Origin: Sphaerolaimus hirsutus
Lineage: Eukaryota; Nematoda; Chromadorea; Monhysterida; Sphaerolaimidae
Length of the DNA stretch: 64,000 nt
NCBI GenBank assembly: GCA_964036195.1
Contig: OZ038453.1
Location: 28,090,997 to 28,154,996, forward strand
Direction of reading: 5' to 3'
Below, one piece after another: positions 22,123 through 60,500 of this stretch. Numbering within the stretch: the stretch's first letter is position 1; every line of letters begins with the position of its first letter. Position numbers and translations under genes: made by a program. The notes beneath the pieces are model-generated. The model did no database searches, was not told where the DNA came from, and was given only the letters and a program-made list of their open reading frames with translations.

Positions 22123-25100
22123 GGTTGAACGCATTTGAGTTTACCAGAATGACGTGTCTGTCAACTACAGTTGACGAATATTTCAGATCACCCATTCGGG
22201 TGAACTCAAATACATTTAAAACTGATTTATGGGTACCCAATTTGAGCTTACTTCTGTTAGTAAACTAGGGTCATTTTATAGTGAATTACTTTTACTATCC
22301 GTCAACTGCAGTTGACGAAATTTCATTCCAGTAAACTCAAATGGCATTCAAAGTCGATTCATGAGTTCAATTTTTAGTTTACTGGCAGTAAACTAGTGTG
22401 TGCAGCGCCTAAATATTTACCTATCGCTCAAGAACACCTGGGCAGAATTTAACTAGCCCAGCACTTTTTCTCGGGGGTGCACTGATGCGCACATCTGCCC
22501 GTTTTTTTCACTTGACACTTTTTAAAGTAATTTTCAGATATGAGTTAAGTGGAAAAAAGTTGCGCAATGACATTAGTGAACTTTTTTTCACTCATATCTG
22601 AAAATCACTTGAAAATGTGTCAAGTGAAGAAAATAGTGAAAAATAGCCATTTTTCACTGTTTTTCACTTGACACATTTTCAAGTGATTTTCAGATATGAG
22701 TGAAGTGAAAAAAGTTCACTAATGTCATTGCGCAACTTTTTTCCACTTAACTCATATCTGAAAATTACTTTAAAAAGTGTCAAGTGAAAAAAAAACGGGC
22801 AAATGTGCGTAACGGGCAGATATGCGTATCAGGCCTGCCCCCGTTTTTCTCGGTAAAAAATCACAAATTTACAATTGTCGGGCTGCCCGAAAAAGTGGGC
22901 TAATAAAAATCGAACCCGATGCAAAATCTAATTAGGTACCTAAAAATAGGGCGTAATTCACAGTAAAATAAAAAAAAACATTTTCACATTGATAGAAAAT
23001 GGTGGGTACAAAACTGCGAGTACAGTACAGTGGATAGGGGACTTAGGCACGGTAAACACAGTCACAGTGGTGCAAATTGCAATTACACCTGGGGCCAAAT
23101 TCAATTGCAACATGAGGTGCCCGATATTTAGTAAATTCTGCGTCATTCGTTCTAATTGGATCTGGCCCCTCGAATATGACGAAATACAATTTTGCCCGAC
23201 ACTTATGCAGGCTAGCCGGATTGAATACCGTATTTCCTCAAATTACCCCCCGGGGGTTTATTTTTCAGAGTGAAATTTTGAGGGGGGGGGGGGTTAAATG
23301 AGGGGAGGTTTATAATTTCGCCAGAAATATTTTGAACTCCCAGTACTAGCTGATTTGTTGCTCGTAAAGTACGCAGACGTAGAAAAATACAATGAATCGG
23401 CTAGCCGGTAATAAATATGTCGGGCACATTGATTCCGTCGCTGCACATTACAGGGTGGCCCAACGAAAAAAACACACTTCTAATACGAAATTTCTTATTG
23501 TCATTTTCAAAAAAATGGACTACCGTGCGTTAATACAATTTTTTTAAACACGGAAAGCCACTAGAATACATTGGTATAGGTCTGGTCAAAAGTATTGCAA
23601 CACACTTAAAGTGTCGCAGAAAGTGTCTGGCGCCAATTCCGCACGAGGGGAAGAGACAGGGAGAGTTGCAAGTTGCCAGTAAAAGTAATAAATGCTCTAT
23701 TCAAATGGAAAGGTTAAGGAAAGCATTTTCATTTCAAAATTTACCTGTATCTTTTAAAATGAAATTTACCTGTCAAAATAGGTCTGATACAACGATGATT
23801 AACAAGACTTTTGACCAGCACTATAGCCCATTACATACATAACATTCCCAAACAATATTTATATATTCAGACATGTCATATTAACATTAAGAAATGGGCC
23901 TTTACAAAACAAACGATGTATCTATTTATTTATGTATACACTCCAGTGACTTTAAACCTTGCCCGCTTGGCTCACGATGGAAACGTGCCAACGACATTAA
24001 ATTAAATTTTTTTTCAGTAAAAAACACCAAAAAAATCACTGATTTTCTAAACTTCTACGTTTCATACGTATTCACAACTAAAAATTTCTTCACATTATTG
24101 ACAAAAATCGCATGCTCCAATTATCATTGGCACGCTTCCAACGTGAGACATACATAACTACACACGCCTAGTGTCAGTCACTGGAGCATACACAAAAAAA
24201 GTCACGAAAATGAGTGTATATGTACAACGCTAGTGAAACAGTTTTGACCCACGGAAAGCACTAATGTCACAAATGACACGCACGCGGACACGTGTAAAGC
24301 AAAGCCAGCCGTGGCTAGAGAGGGCATTGTGCAATTCACTGTGCCCGACACGTTTGTCGGGCTGCCCGACAAGTTGCAGTTCAGATTGTGTAAATGTCTT
24401 GCTGATTAGATGAGTTTCTGGGTAAATACTGCAAGTGGACAAGTTACCAGAAATGTGCCAAGTGATATGTCAACTCAAATGTAATGAGTTTTTTTTCTTC
24501 TTTAAAACCTTGACTTTCACTTACCACTTTCCTTGTGACTTATCCACTTACAGGATTTTATACAATAAATTGGGTTGCCCAAAAAACAACTCATCGGGCA
24601 AACATAATTTCATCAACTGAGTATCAGCGGGGAACTGGGGACAATTTTACAATTGGAGAAATGACAAGAAAATGGATGTGATAAGTAAAGTTGTCAGTGG
24701 TAGCTTAAGTGACAAGTCAGCTTCTGTGTTAATTTGCAGGTGAAGGTAGGGTTAGCCAGCATCTGTATTAACTGTCTTTTCTAAAAAGTAGTTATTTAAA
24801 AAAGACATTCCCTAGAAAGACATATTTTCAACCCCTAGTTTAAAGTGAAACTATACAAGGTCAAGGTATTTTTTGTAAATAGAAATTCACTTGTCACTGA
24901 CATCCAACCTACAACTTCACTTATCACTGACAACTTATCTCCTCACTTGTCAACTGCAAAATTGGCACCAGAGAGCACAATACAAAGGGTCCTTCAACCA
25001 ATGGGTGCATGGTTAATGCCTATTTTCTTGCCTAGTACACAAATAATGCCATTATTCATCCGGAAAATGTCCAAAGTAGGTTTTTACTACCACAGCTGTA

Positions 25101-25413
25101 TTTGAGACATTTTCCAGACAAAAATGACCTCACTTATTACCAGATAACAAAATAGACATAATCCAGGCCGTTCAAGTGAATTCAAAGGCATTATCACACT
25201 AGTTGACAAGGACACCAAATGTCAACTGGTTCCAATCACAATACAGAGCTTTCTCACAAGCTGAATGTGTAGTGTTACAGGTCAGCAAGCTCTAAATTGG
25301 ATCAGAACGAGTTGACATTTATGTCAAGTTGTCATTGTCAACCTGTGTGTATAGGGCCAAAGAACCCTCACAGCAATCCCAAGAGCCATAAAAAACAGCT
25401 CAACCATCAACCC

Positions 25414-52287
<26,874 letters not shown>

Positions 52288-52678
52288 GGCTCCCGGAGGG
52301 GGACGGCACCTGGGGGGGGGGTTGTTGGAGGGTAGGGTACCTGTCTCGGTAAAAATGGACTGTTCGGAAGCGCGGTTGAGTGGTAGTGATGGTGCGTAAA
52401 AGGGGTGATTAGGTTTTTTAACCAAAAACGCCTTCAGGGGCACCCCACTGGAGACCCCTGGTGCGCATAATGCAACCGGATAATGTATACCCACTCGCAG
52501 GGTTTTTACAGGGGTTCATTCCATGGGTTTACATTTTTTTTGGGGGGGGGGTGATTCAAGGTGGGCATTTTTTTGGCAGAAATTTCATGATATTCAATTC
52601 TTTATTGACCTATGCATAGTTAATTTGATATACTTTCTCAAATTTAACAATTAAGTGCCAAAAAAAGAAAAAACTAAC

Positions 52679-52737
52679 CGATTTGCCGTGAGTGCAGCGC
52701 TGCATGGCGGTTGGCCGACGGCCAGCCAGCGGGGCTC
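52679..52737 (-). other. AMMECR1: Possible AMMECR1 5' untranslated exon(s)
   Basis: A GC-rich island lies between TTCACGCAG and donor TCG|GTTAGT. A further donor CCAG|GTAAGA at 53153 ends a second candidate leader exon (53154 to about 53195). Neither keeps a frame into the coding start, so both are taken as leader exons. Confidence 0.3.
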
Positions 52738-53154
52738 CTGCGTGAAAAAAATTTTGCCCGACAATGCCCGATTTTATTTTGTCGGGCAGAATTTGGGCAA
52801 AACAGTTGGGATTTGAGGTTTCTGATAATCTTTCGCAGAGGTCTAAAAACACACGTGGAAAACAGAGAAGTGGCATAAAATTTACACAAGTTTTCATTCA
52901 CGTTTTACTTTTATTTACCATACTTTTACCATTTATATTTTTTCACTTTTTGATCTTTCGCTTTGGAATTTGATCAGGATCAAGTTTGGGGCATTCTTTC
53001 TGAGAGTTAGGATCTCTTTTGAATTTTATTAAGTGTCTAAATTCGGATGGAAAAAAAACACTTCAATTTAAAGCGCCCGATCAGCGGCCAGCATCGGGTA
53101 GCCCGACAAAAAAAATTGCCCGAAAAATTGGGCAAATTGTATCCAATTCTTACC

Positions 53155-54499
53155 TGGCGCCCTCAGAAGCCCGGCACCAAAATGGCACAATATGTGCCAA
53201 TAGCACCAGGGGGCAGTCCCAAGCCCTGTAAAGTGTAAAGTAAAGTGTCAAATGCAAAGTAAAGTCTCAATCAAAACAAAAAAGAAAAAAAATTATTACT
53301 GAACTTTGCATGACAATTGACAGTTTACGTTGCATTTGACTTTACATTTGACACTTTACTTTACACTTTACAGGGCTTGGGACTGCCACCAGTTTAAAGA
53401 CACTGGGATATGTGATTTTGGTAGAGTGAGCCGTTTTAGAGATCAATTTTTTTCTTTTTTCCGAAATTGGAATTGAGCAAATTTGTCGGCGGAAACGGTG
53501 GTAATGTTCAAGCGTTTTTCGGGGATTTTTTATTATTTTCTTTTGCCCGGAATATTTCACTCAATTTTACAGGAAACAAATATAATTCCAACTACACATA
53601 CGGCTGAGAAGCGACAAATCAAAATCAAATGTGACAAAATAGTTGTCAAGTCAAGTGGAAAACATTTGTTAAATAAACTAGTGAATAAAAGTAGTTGACA
53701 TTTTCAAGTTAACTTCTCAGTTACCACTTTTCAGTTGTGAAATATACTTTTTCCGTCAGGAAAGTCAGAATTGGGGAAAAATGTGTAGTAATTAACTAAC
53801 AAATAATATAAATTCCAATTCCGAAAAAGTACACAAATTTTTCAATTCTTCAAAGTTCCAAATTCCGACGAAAATTTTACTTTTTCACGATTCGTGAAAA
53901 ACACTTTACAACCCATTAAACACTTGAAGAGCACCACCGAAAACTGAAATCCCCTAAGATCTGCCGTCGATAAATCTATCGGACGGTCGCAAAAATTTTT
54001 AGATAGACATCGATTTTTAGATATCGACGTAATTATCTATTAGAAAACGCAGCCTCGAAAGGCCCGCCTGAAATTTTTAAGAGAAAAAAGACATTTTTGC
54101 ACGAAAAATCGGGGGGAAATGCGCTAAAAAAGGACATTTTTCTTGGATTATCGGGATCACGCGGAAATAGCGAGGTTTAATACATAACGGCATGTTTCTA
54201 TACGAAAAATCTAAATCTATACGTTTAAAAAGAAAAAAAAAGTACTAACAAATTGCGATGCTGTGTTAAAAAAAAGCGTTATATCAGTTATCTAAATATT
54301 TATAAAATCGTCCAGTTTATCACATATAAAAATACTTAGTGTGAAAAATATCACCCATAAGTAAAACTGTCTGATTTTCTTGTTGTAATCTTAGTTGATA
54401 ACAGTATCCAATATGTGATAATGTATAAAAACTGACCTTTCACCAAAAAAAGAAAAAATTAAATTATTTCGAAACAGCTCATTGTTTCGATGTGAAATA
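53155..54499. promoter_or_regulatory. Divergent promoter region of AMMECR1 and TRMT11
   Basis: The two genes point away from each other with about 1.3 kb between the AMMECR1 leader candidate and the TRMT11 start codon. Apart from the palindromic element the sequence is AT-rich and unique. I saw no clear core promoter motif. Confidence 0.4.
53199..53390. mobile_element. GGGGGCAGTCCC palindromic element near the AMMECR1 5' end
   Basis: This is the third near-identical copy of the family, flanked by ACCA on both sides. Confidence 0.8.
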
Positions 54500-54556
54500 A
54501 TGGAAACACCGTATTTGGTTGTGTTCTCGCAAAGACATCCCGAATTTACGCATCCG
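54500..54556 (+). CDS. TRMT11: TRMT11 start exon
   Basis: ATG at 54500 encodes METPYLVVFSQRHPEFTHP, matching the RYLLLMAQEHLEFRLP start of vertebrate TRMT11. The donor CCG|GTACGC is in phase 0 and the next exon begins E-A-K. Confidence 0.75.
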
Positions 54557-57500
54557 GTACGCAATTTTTTCGGTAAATTTGATGTACCCGACATTTTGTT
54601 TTTGTTGGGTACCACGAAATTTTACTTTTCAATTGGAAAAAAATAAATCGACAATTTTTCTGAATGGCGTAAATGTAGTCCGTTGACTGTAAGTTTTTAC
54701 AGTGTAATATACCTTACCCCACTCGAATTAAACCCCCAAAAGTATTCTCATCACATTACGTTGATCTCACTGTGGGGTAATTTTGGGTAAAGTTCTTTTC
54801 TTAACATTTCGGTTGAAAGTTAATTTTTATTTTTTAACGAGATAAAATACCGTATTACCTCGAAATACCCCCATGGGGGTTTATTATTTCGCCAGCAAAA
54901 TTTGAGGGGGGGGGTTAATTCGAGGGGGGGGGGTTTACTCGAGGGTTTTTTTTATTTCGCCAGAAAATTTCGTGAAATTCATAGTAAGGAATACGCCTTT
55001 TCTTACACAAAAAACGGTAATAAATGTGAGAATATAGGTTATATTGGGGCTATAGATGTACATCTGTACACAAATGAGCGTATAAGTGTAGCTGAAATTC
55101 AAATTAGTAGTAATAAATACATCATGTACATTGCATACATGATGTACATCAATCCGGATGGGGGGGGGGGGTATTTCGAGGGGGGGGTTATTACCGTATC
55201 ACCTAGGGTTGGCCGATGTTTTTTTTAAAACGTTTTTTTTTTTAAAAAACGTTTTTTTTTTAAAAAAAACATGACGTCCGAAATGTTTTTTTTTTAAAAA
55301 AAACATCGGCTGAAATTTTTAGTACTAAGCACTAGGTATTTTGCAAAATTTTTGCGCGCAAGCGCGCAATTTCACACACAAATTGACATTGGTGGTTGTT
55401 TTCATTGGTTTTGTTGCATTTTTAGTATCAAAACATCCATTTCTATGTGCTACCATGGGTGGAATAAGCCGACATATGTTGCTGTAATATATAATATTGA
55501 GGTAATGTGCTTCCATGTACCTCCACAGTGTGTAACTTCACCCCCAAAGTAACAACCTCCTTTTATAACCTTGTTTGATCACCATTCCGTGCCAAACTTT
55601 ACCTGAAGTCACGAACATTCAACTATAAGGCGATATACGAACAATATGTCGACGAAAAATGGATATTTTTGACACAAATCACCACTTATAATGCTATCCC
55701 ATGGCTCCACAGGCATTATATGGTCATATTTAACATCACAGATTATTGCCAGTGTCTGATATATTTATATATGTTGACACTAGGTCATATCTGGGAGCTT
55801 TCAAAAAAAAAAACGTTTTTAAAAAAAAAAAAAACGTTTTTAAAAAAAACAACGTTTTTTAAATAAAAAAAACATCGAGTTAAAAAAAAAAACGTTTTTT
55901 TTTCCAACCCTAGTATCACCTCGAATTATCCCCCCCCCCCTTGAATTAACCCCCCCCTAGAATTAACCCCCCCTCAAAATGGGCTGGGGAAATAATAACC
56001 CCCCCCTCGAAATACCCCCCCCCCTTCGGAATGATGTACGTCATGTACATAATAAATACGTCATGTACGCAATGTACATGATGTATATTACTGTTAATTT
56101 GCATTGCAGCTACACATCGAGTAGTTTGTGTAGCTATCTACGTTTTTATGTCCAAATATATCCTGTTTGGACACATTTATTACCTATTTTGGGTACGCAA
56201 ATGCCTACTATTTACTACGATCCTTACGAAAATTTCTGACGAAATAATAAAACCCCCCCTCGAATAAACCCCCCCTCAAATTTTGCTGGCGAAATAATAA
56301 ACCCCCATGGGGGTATTTCGAGGTAATACGGTATTTCCCCAGCCCATTTTGAGAGGGGGTTAATTCGAGGTAATACGGTAATCAAGTTTGTTTGTACGAG
56401 TGCTGATGTTCCTTAACGCACTGGTTTTCAACCGAAATTTCGAACAAATTGGAAAACTAATAAATCAATTTCTTGCAAACTGCAAACGCAATAATCGAGC
56501 ACCATGCATCTGAGTTGAAAATTTAACTTGGAAATGTGCCAAATTTGCGAATTGAGTCGAAAATCAGTGGTAAACTGCAGCTTTTCTAACTTTTATCTTT
56601 GAATCTGAGTTGACCAGAATGATATGTCCGCCAACTACTTTTGTATCGAGATTAATATAACCCATTGCGATGAACCAAAATAGTTGCAAAGCTGATTTAC
56701 GAGTTTTCAAATTTTTCAAAATTTCGGTTTCAAAATCCGTGTCACAACTTTTTTTTACATTTTCAGGAAGCCAAGACAAAGTTGAATGATGTATTTTCTG
56801 AGGACCAATTTACATACGATTTGCCAAGCTGTTCCAATGTGCGTTACAATGGTTGCAAATTTTTGTCTGCAGTTCAAGTAATACACTCAAATATGAACTC
56901 AACTTTAAAGTGGACAAGTTGACATGAAAAGTGTAAAGTGGTAGGCAGGGACTTGTAGAGTCGGTCCCCTGTGTGGTCCACTTTTCATGTTTTACTTTAA
57001 CTTGTGCACTTGTAGAATTGATTCTTGGTGTCAATCCCTAATTGTGTTTAATGCCCTGTAAAATGTAAAATATACCATGCAAAGTGTAAAAAGCCATGTA
57101 AATACCCTGTAAAATGTGATGTTTTGCTCTATTTGTACCAGTTGTTTGCTATTTTACCAGACGTTTACATCACTTTTGACACTTTTGAATAACATTAGAT
57201 ATTTTCAGGGAATTTGAAGTGGCCCAGTGGGGTAGCACCTCGTGAACTTAGATGCGTTGAAAACAGATTTAACTTTTTCATAAATGTTGGGTGTAAATTA
57301 GTGTGTGACCACAGACAAATATACCGTATTTCCTCGAATTACCCCCCCCCCCTCGTAATACCCCCCCCCCCCCTCAAAATTTTCACTCTGAAAAAATAAA
57401 CCCCCTGGGGGTATTTCGAGGAAATACGGTATATTCGTGATTTTTTCAAACTGTAAATACAAAGTTTTCAAAAAATTTCAGTGGCCAATTGCTAAAATCA

Positions 57501-60500
57501 AGGTTAAATCTGTTGATAATCAGAAACAAACAACTGATCATGTGGGAATGAAAGAAGCCATTTCTAAATGTGTTCTTGTGAAATATTGCCTTCATATTTG
57601 GTCAGAGGCCGATTCTTCTGATGGGTTGCATATGATTTTGAAGGAAAATGCCCATATTTATCAGGTTTTGAGAGTTTTTGTTTGTTCATTTTTTCGTTTA
57701 TGAACTGCTGTAATGCCTATTTGGACACACTTAAAACATTTTTTGTTGAAAACTCATAAATAAGCTTTGATTTTGAACACATTTCAGTTTACTTGAGTGT
57801 CATTTTGTTATTTCAACTAGTTGCTGAACATTTCTACATACCGTTAAACTCAAATAAGGGTTTTTTAAGTTTTCAAAAAAAATTCAAGTACACAAAGTGT
57901 GTGTAGTGTCAAAAGATTTTCTGTTTTACTGTGTGGCAACGTATTTCTTAAAAACAATTATTATTTTTTACAAAAGTTTCAGCTTTAGCCACCACTTAAC
58001 TACTCTATTTAAAAAAGTTTAAAAAACTTTTTCAACTCAAATTATTTCATTTTCAGGGATGTTTCAATAATGAATCGAACACTTTCTGCGTGCGTGTGCG
58101 TTCCATTGGAAAGAAAGTTGATTCTGAACACGCGATGCGTAGAATCAATGTGAGTTTTTTTGCAGTTTGATAGCTTTTTAGTAAAATATTGTCTTAAAAT
58201 CAAAATTGTGAAAGGTGATAGCTGGAAAAAAATTGTTTGGTTCAATGTATGGCTTTTACAAATTTTAGATGCAGGGAATGGGCAAAATCGTATAAAAATT
58301 GTACATTTTTTAAAATTTAAAATACTGAATACCAAAACCTTGTCCAAAATCTCGATACCCTTATCCCCACCCCGATCCCAAAAATTCAAAACACAACAAC
58401 AATACCGATCCTAAAAAGTCTATCCCGTTTTAACCTTAACCACCAGGAAACCTTAACCTTTTTGAACCTTAACCATCAGGAAACCTTAACCTTTTTGAAC
58501 CTTAACCACCTTTAATTTTTCACAGGAACTCGATTATTTGCCAATAGAAGATGGCCGTGTGAATCTCCAAAATCCAACTTATGAACTTGCGTATGTTGAG
58601 ATTTATGGAAACACAGAAAACCCAAGTCCGGATAAAATTTTCTTTGGACAAGTTGTCGCTATTGGGATGGGACATGAGGTGAGTTTTTGTCGATTTACTT
58701 GAGTTTTAAATGGTAAGTCAATGTGTAAATATAGGTAAATATTTACTTGTCACTTATCTACCGTATTTCCTCGAAATACCCCCCCCCTCGAAATACCCCA
58801 CTCAAAATGGGCACTATGATATTGTGGTCCGGGAAATGCATAACAGACATTCAAAACACTTGCTGTGTTACGTCAGAACATCGTTTATACCATCTACATC
58901 CTTATATAAGGCTGTAAAAACTTATAAATGGTGGTTATTGTTGCATTTTTCACGTTTTTCTCTCAAAATTTTCACTCTGAAAAAATAAACCCCCGGGGGG
59001 TAATTCGAGGGAATACGGTATGTTTAATGTTCACTCGTGCTCATTTGTTGTCATGCGTTGACAAGGTGCGGACACCGTGATGTAGAAATAGCATTTGCCT
59101 AGTGGCAGCTGTGTGTGGTAAAAATGGCACCCAGTGGACATCCCATCAGATGCGCAGTGCACATGCCGCAGATGTCCACTGAGTGCAGATGTCCACTGCG
59201 CATATGTTTATATTTTGTAGTTATCTACTTTTAGAAGTGTATGCTTCAATTACAATTTCGCCAAAAATATTCACAGGTGCACAAATACAATCTACAAAAT
59301 CGTCCATACATCGGCAATACCACAATGGATCCGCTTTTGGCACTTGTTCAAGCGAGTCTGTGCAATGTCACTGAGAATTCATTGGTGCTCGATCCGTTTG
59401 CGGGCACAGGTATTTTTATTTATTTTTATCTGCGGACCACCTGCTAATGCGTTTTTTTGTAGTGAAGCACTCTATTATGACGTCATCGTAAATGAAATAA
59501 AAGTTGTTTTAATAAAGAAAAATATGATCCGTGCACGAAACGACTTTGTCGTTTTTTCATTTTTTAATTTTTATGGAAGTTGGTGTATAAGTATGGCGTT
59601 TTTGTTTTCAATTATTTTTAATGTTGAATTTTTAATTTTTGCCTTTAAATGCAGGTGGAATTTTACTGGGCGCTGCGCATTTCGGAGCGATTTGTGTCGG
59701 CGCCGATATCAGCTACAATGTTGCTTATGGCATTGGCTAGTTTTTCTCTTAGTTTTTTTTTATTTTTATCGACATCATACATGATGCAAATAATTTGGCA
59801 CCATGGCTATCGTCAAAATAGCACAAAAATTTAGGAACCGTTGATTCAACGATAGCGCCAATCAGGGGTCTCCAGGATTTTGGCCCTCGCGGGGGCTGGA
59901 TAGATAGCAAATCGCTCCTCCCGAGGGATAGATAGCTGAAAATTTTTCTTGGGGGGCACAATATATAGGCTTTTTCAAGCTTAAGAAGGTAGAAAGGGGA
60001 AAAAGCGCTAATAATCAGTTAAAAGTAGCCAAAAGTAGCTTTAAAATGGCTAAAAATAGGTATACAACCATGTATATAGCCGGAAATCACGATTTTAAGG
60101 TGAAAAACTATAAAAAGAACACCACTCCAGATAGGCGCTGCACACGCTAGTTGACATCGATTCCAGCGTCAACTCAGAGTCAACTCCATTTAGTTGACAC
60201 AACCTATTTCTTAGTAGACATTTACGCAACTGCGTATGTGTTAACCTGTTTTTTGTTATTTTTTGGGTAGTTAGGTCTGTTTGTTAAACGATATTGTCAA
60301 CTGCGAAAAATACATTTTCAGAAATGAGTTGACCCAGCCTTCTTTAATGCTATTTGTGTGATTTAAATGTTCCTATGTTGTTTAGCAAAATCCATTTGAT
60401 ATTGTGACACTCAATTATTCATGTTAAAGTAAAGTATGATAATTTTAAAATTTATTTTCTTGTTACACATTGAAAGATTTTTAATTTGTGACATGTGTAA

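Larger units (their letters stand above)
15884..25413. other. Gene-free stretch between the unknown fragment and AMMECR1
   Basis: No convincing exon was found. The region holds a CCGTTTTCC tract (16507-16629), TACCGTATT elements, a tandem GTGCGTGACGGG block, CCCGATCCCG elements, fold-backs with TTTTCAGATATGAGTGAAGT arms (20860-21090, 22475-22840) and TGTCGGGCTGCCCGACA words. A reading frame at 17387-17596 (FGLADFLDRHKLLENPDIL) has plausible composition but no recognised family or splice context. Confidence 0.5.
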
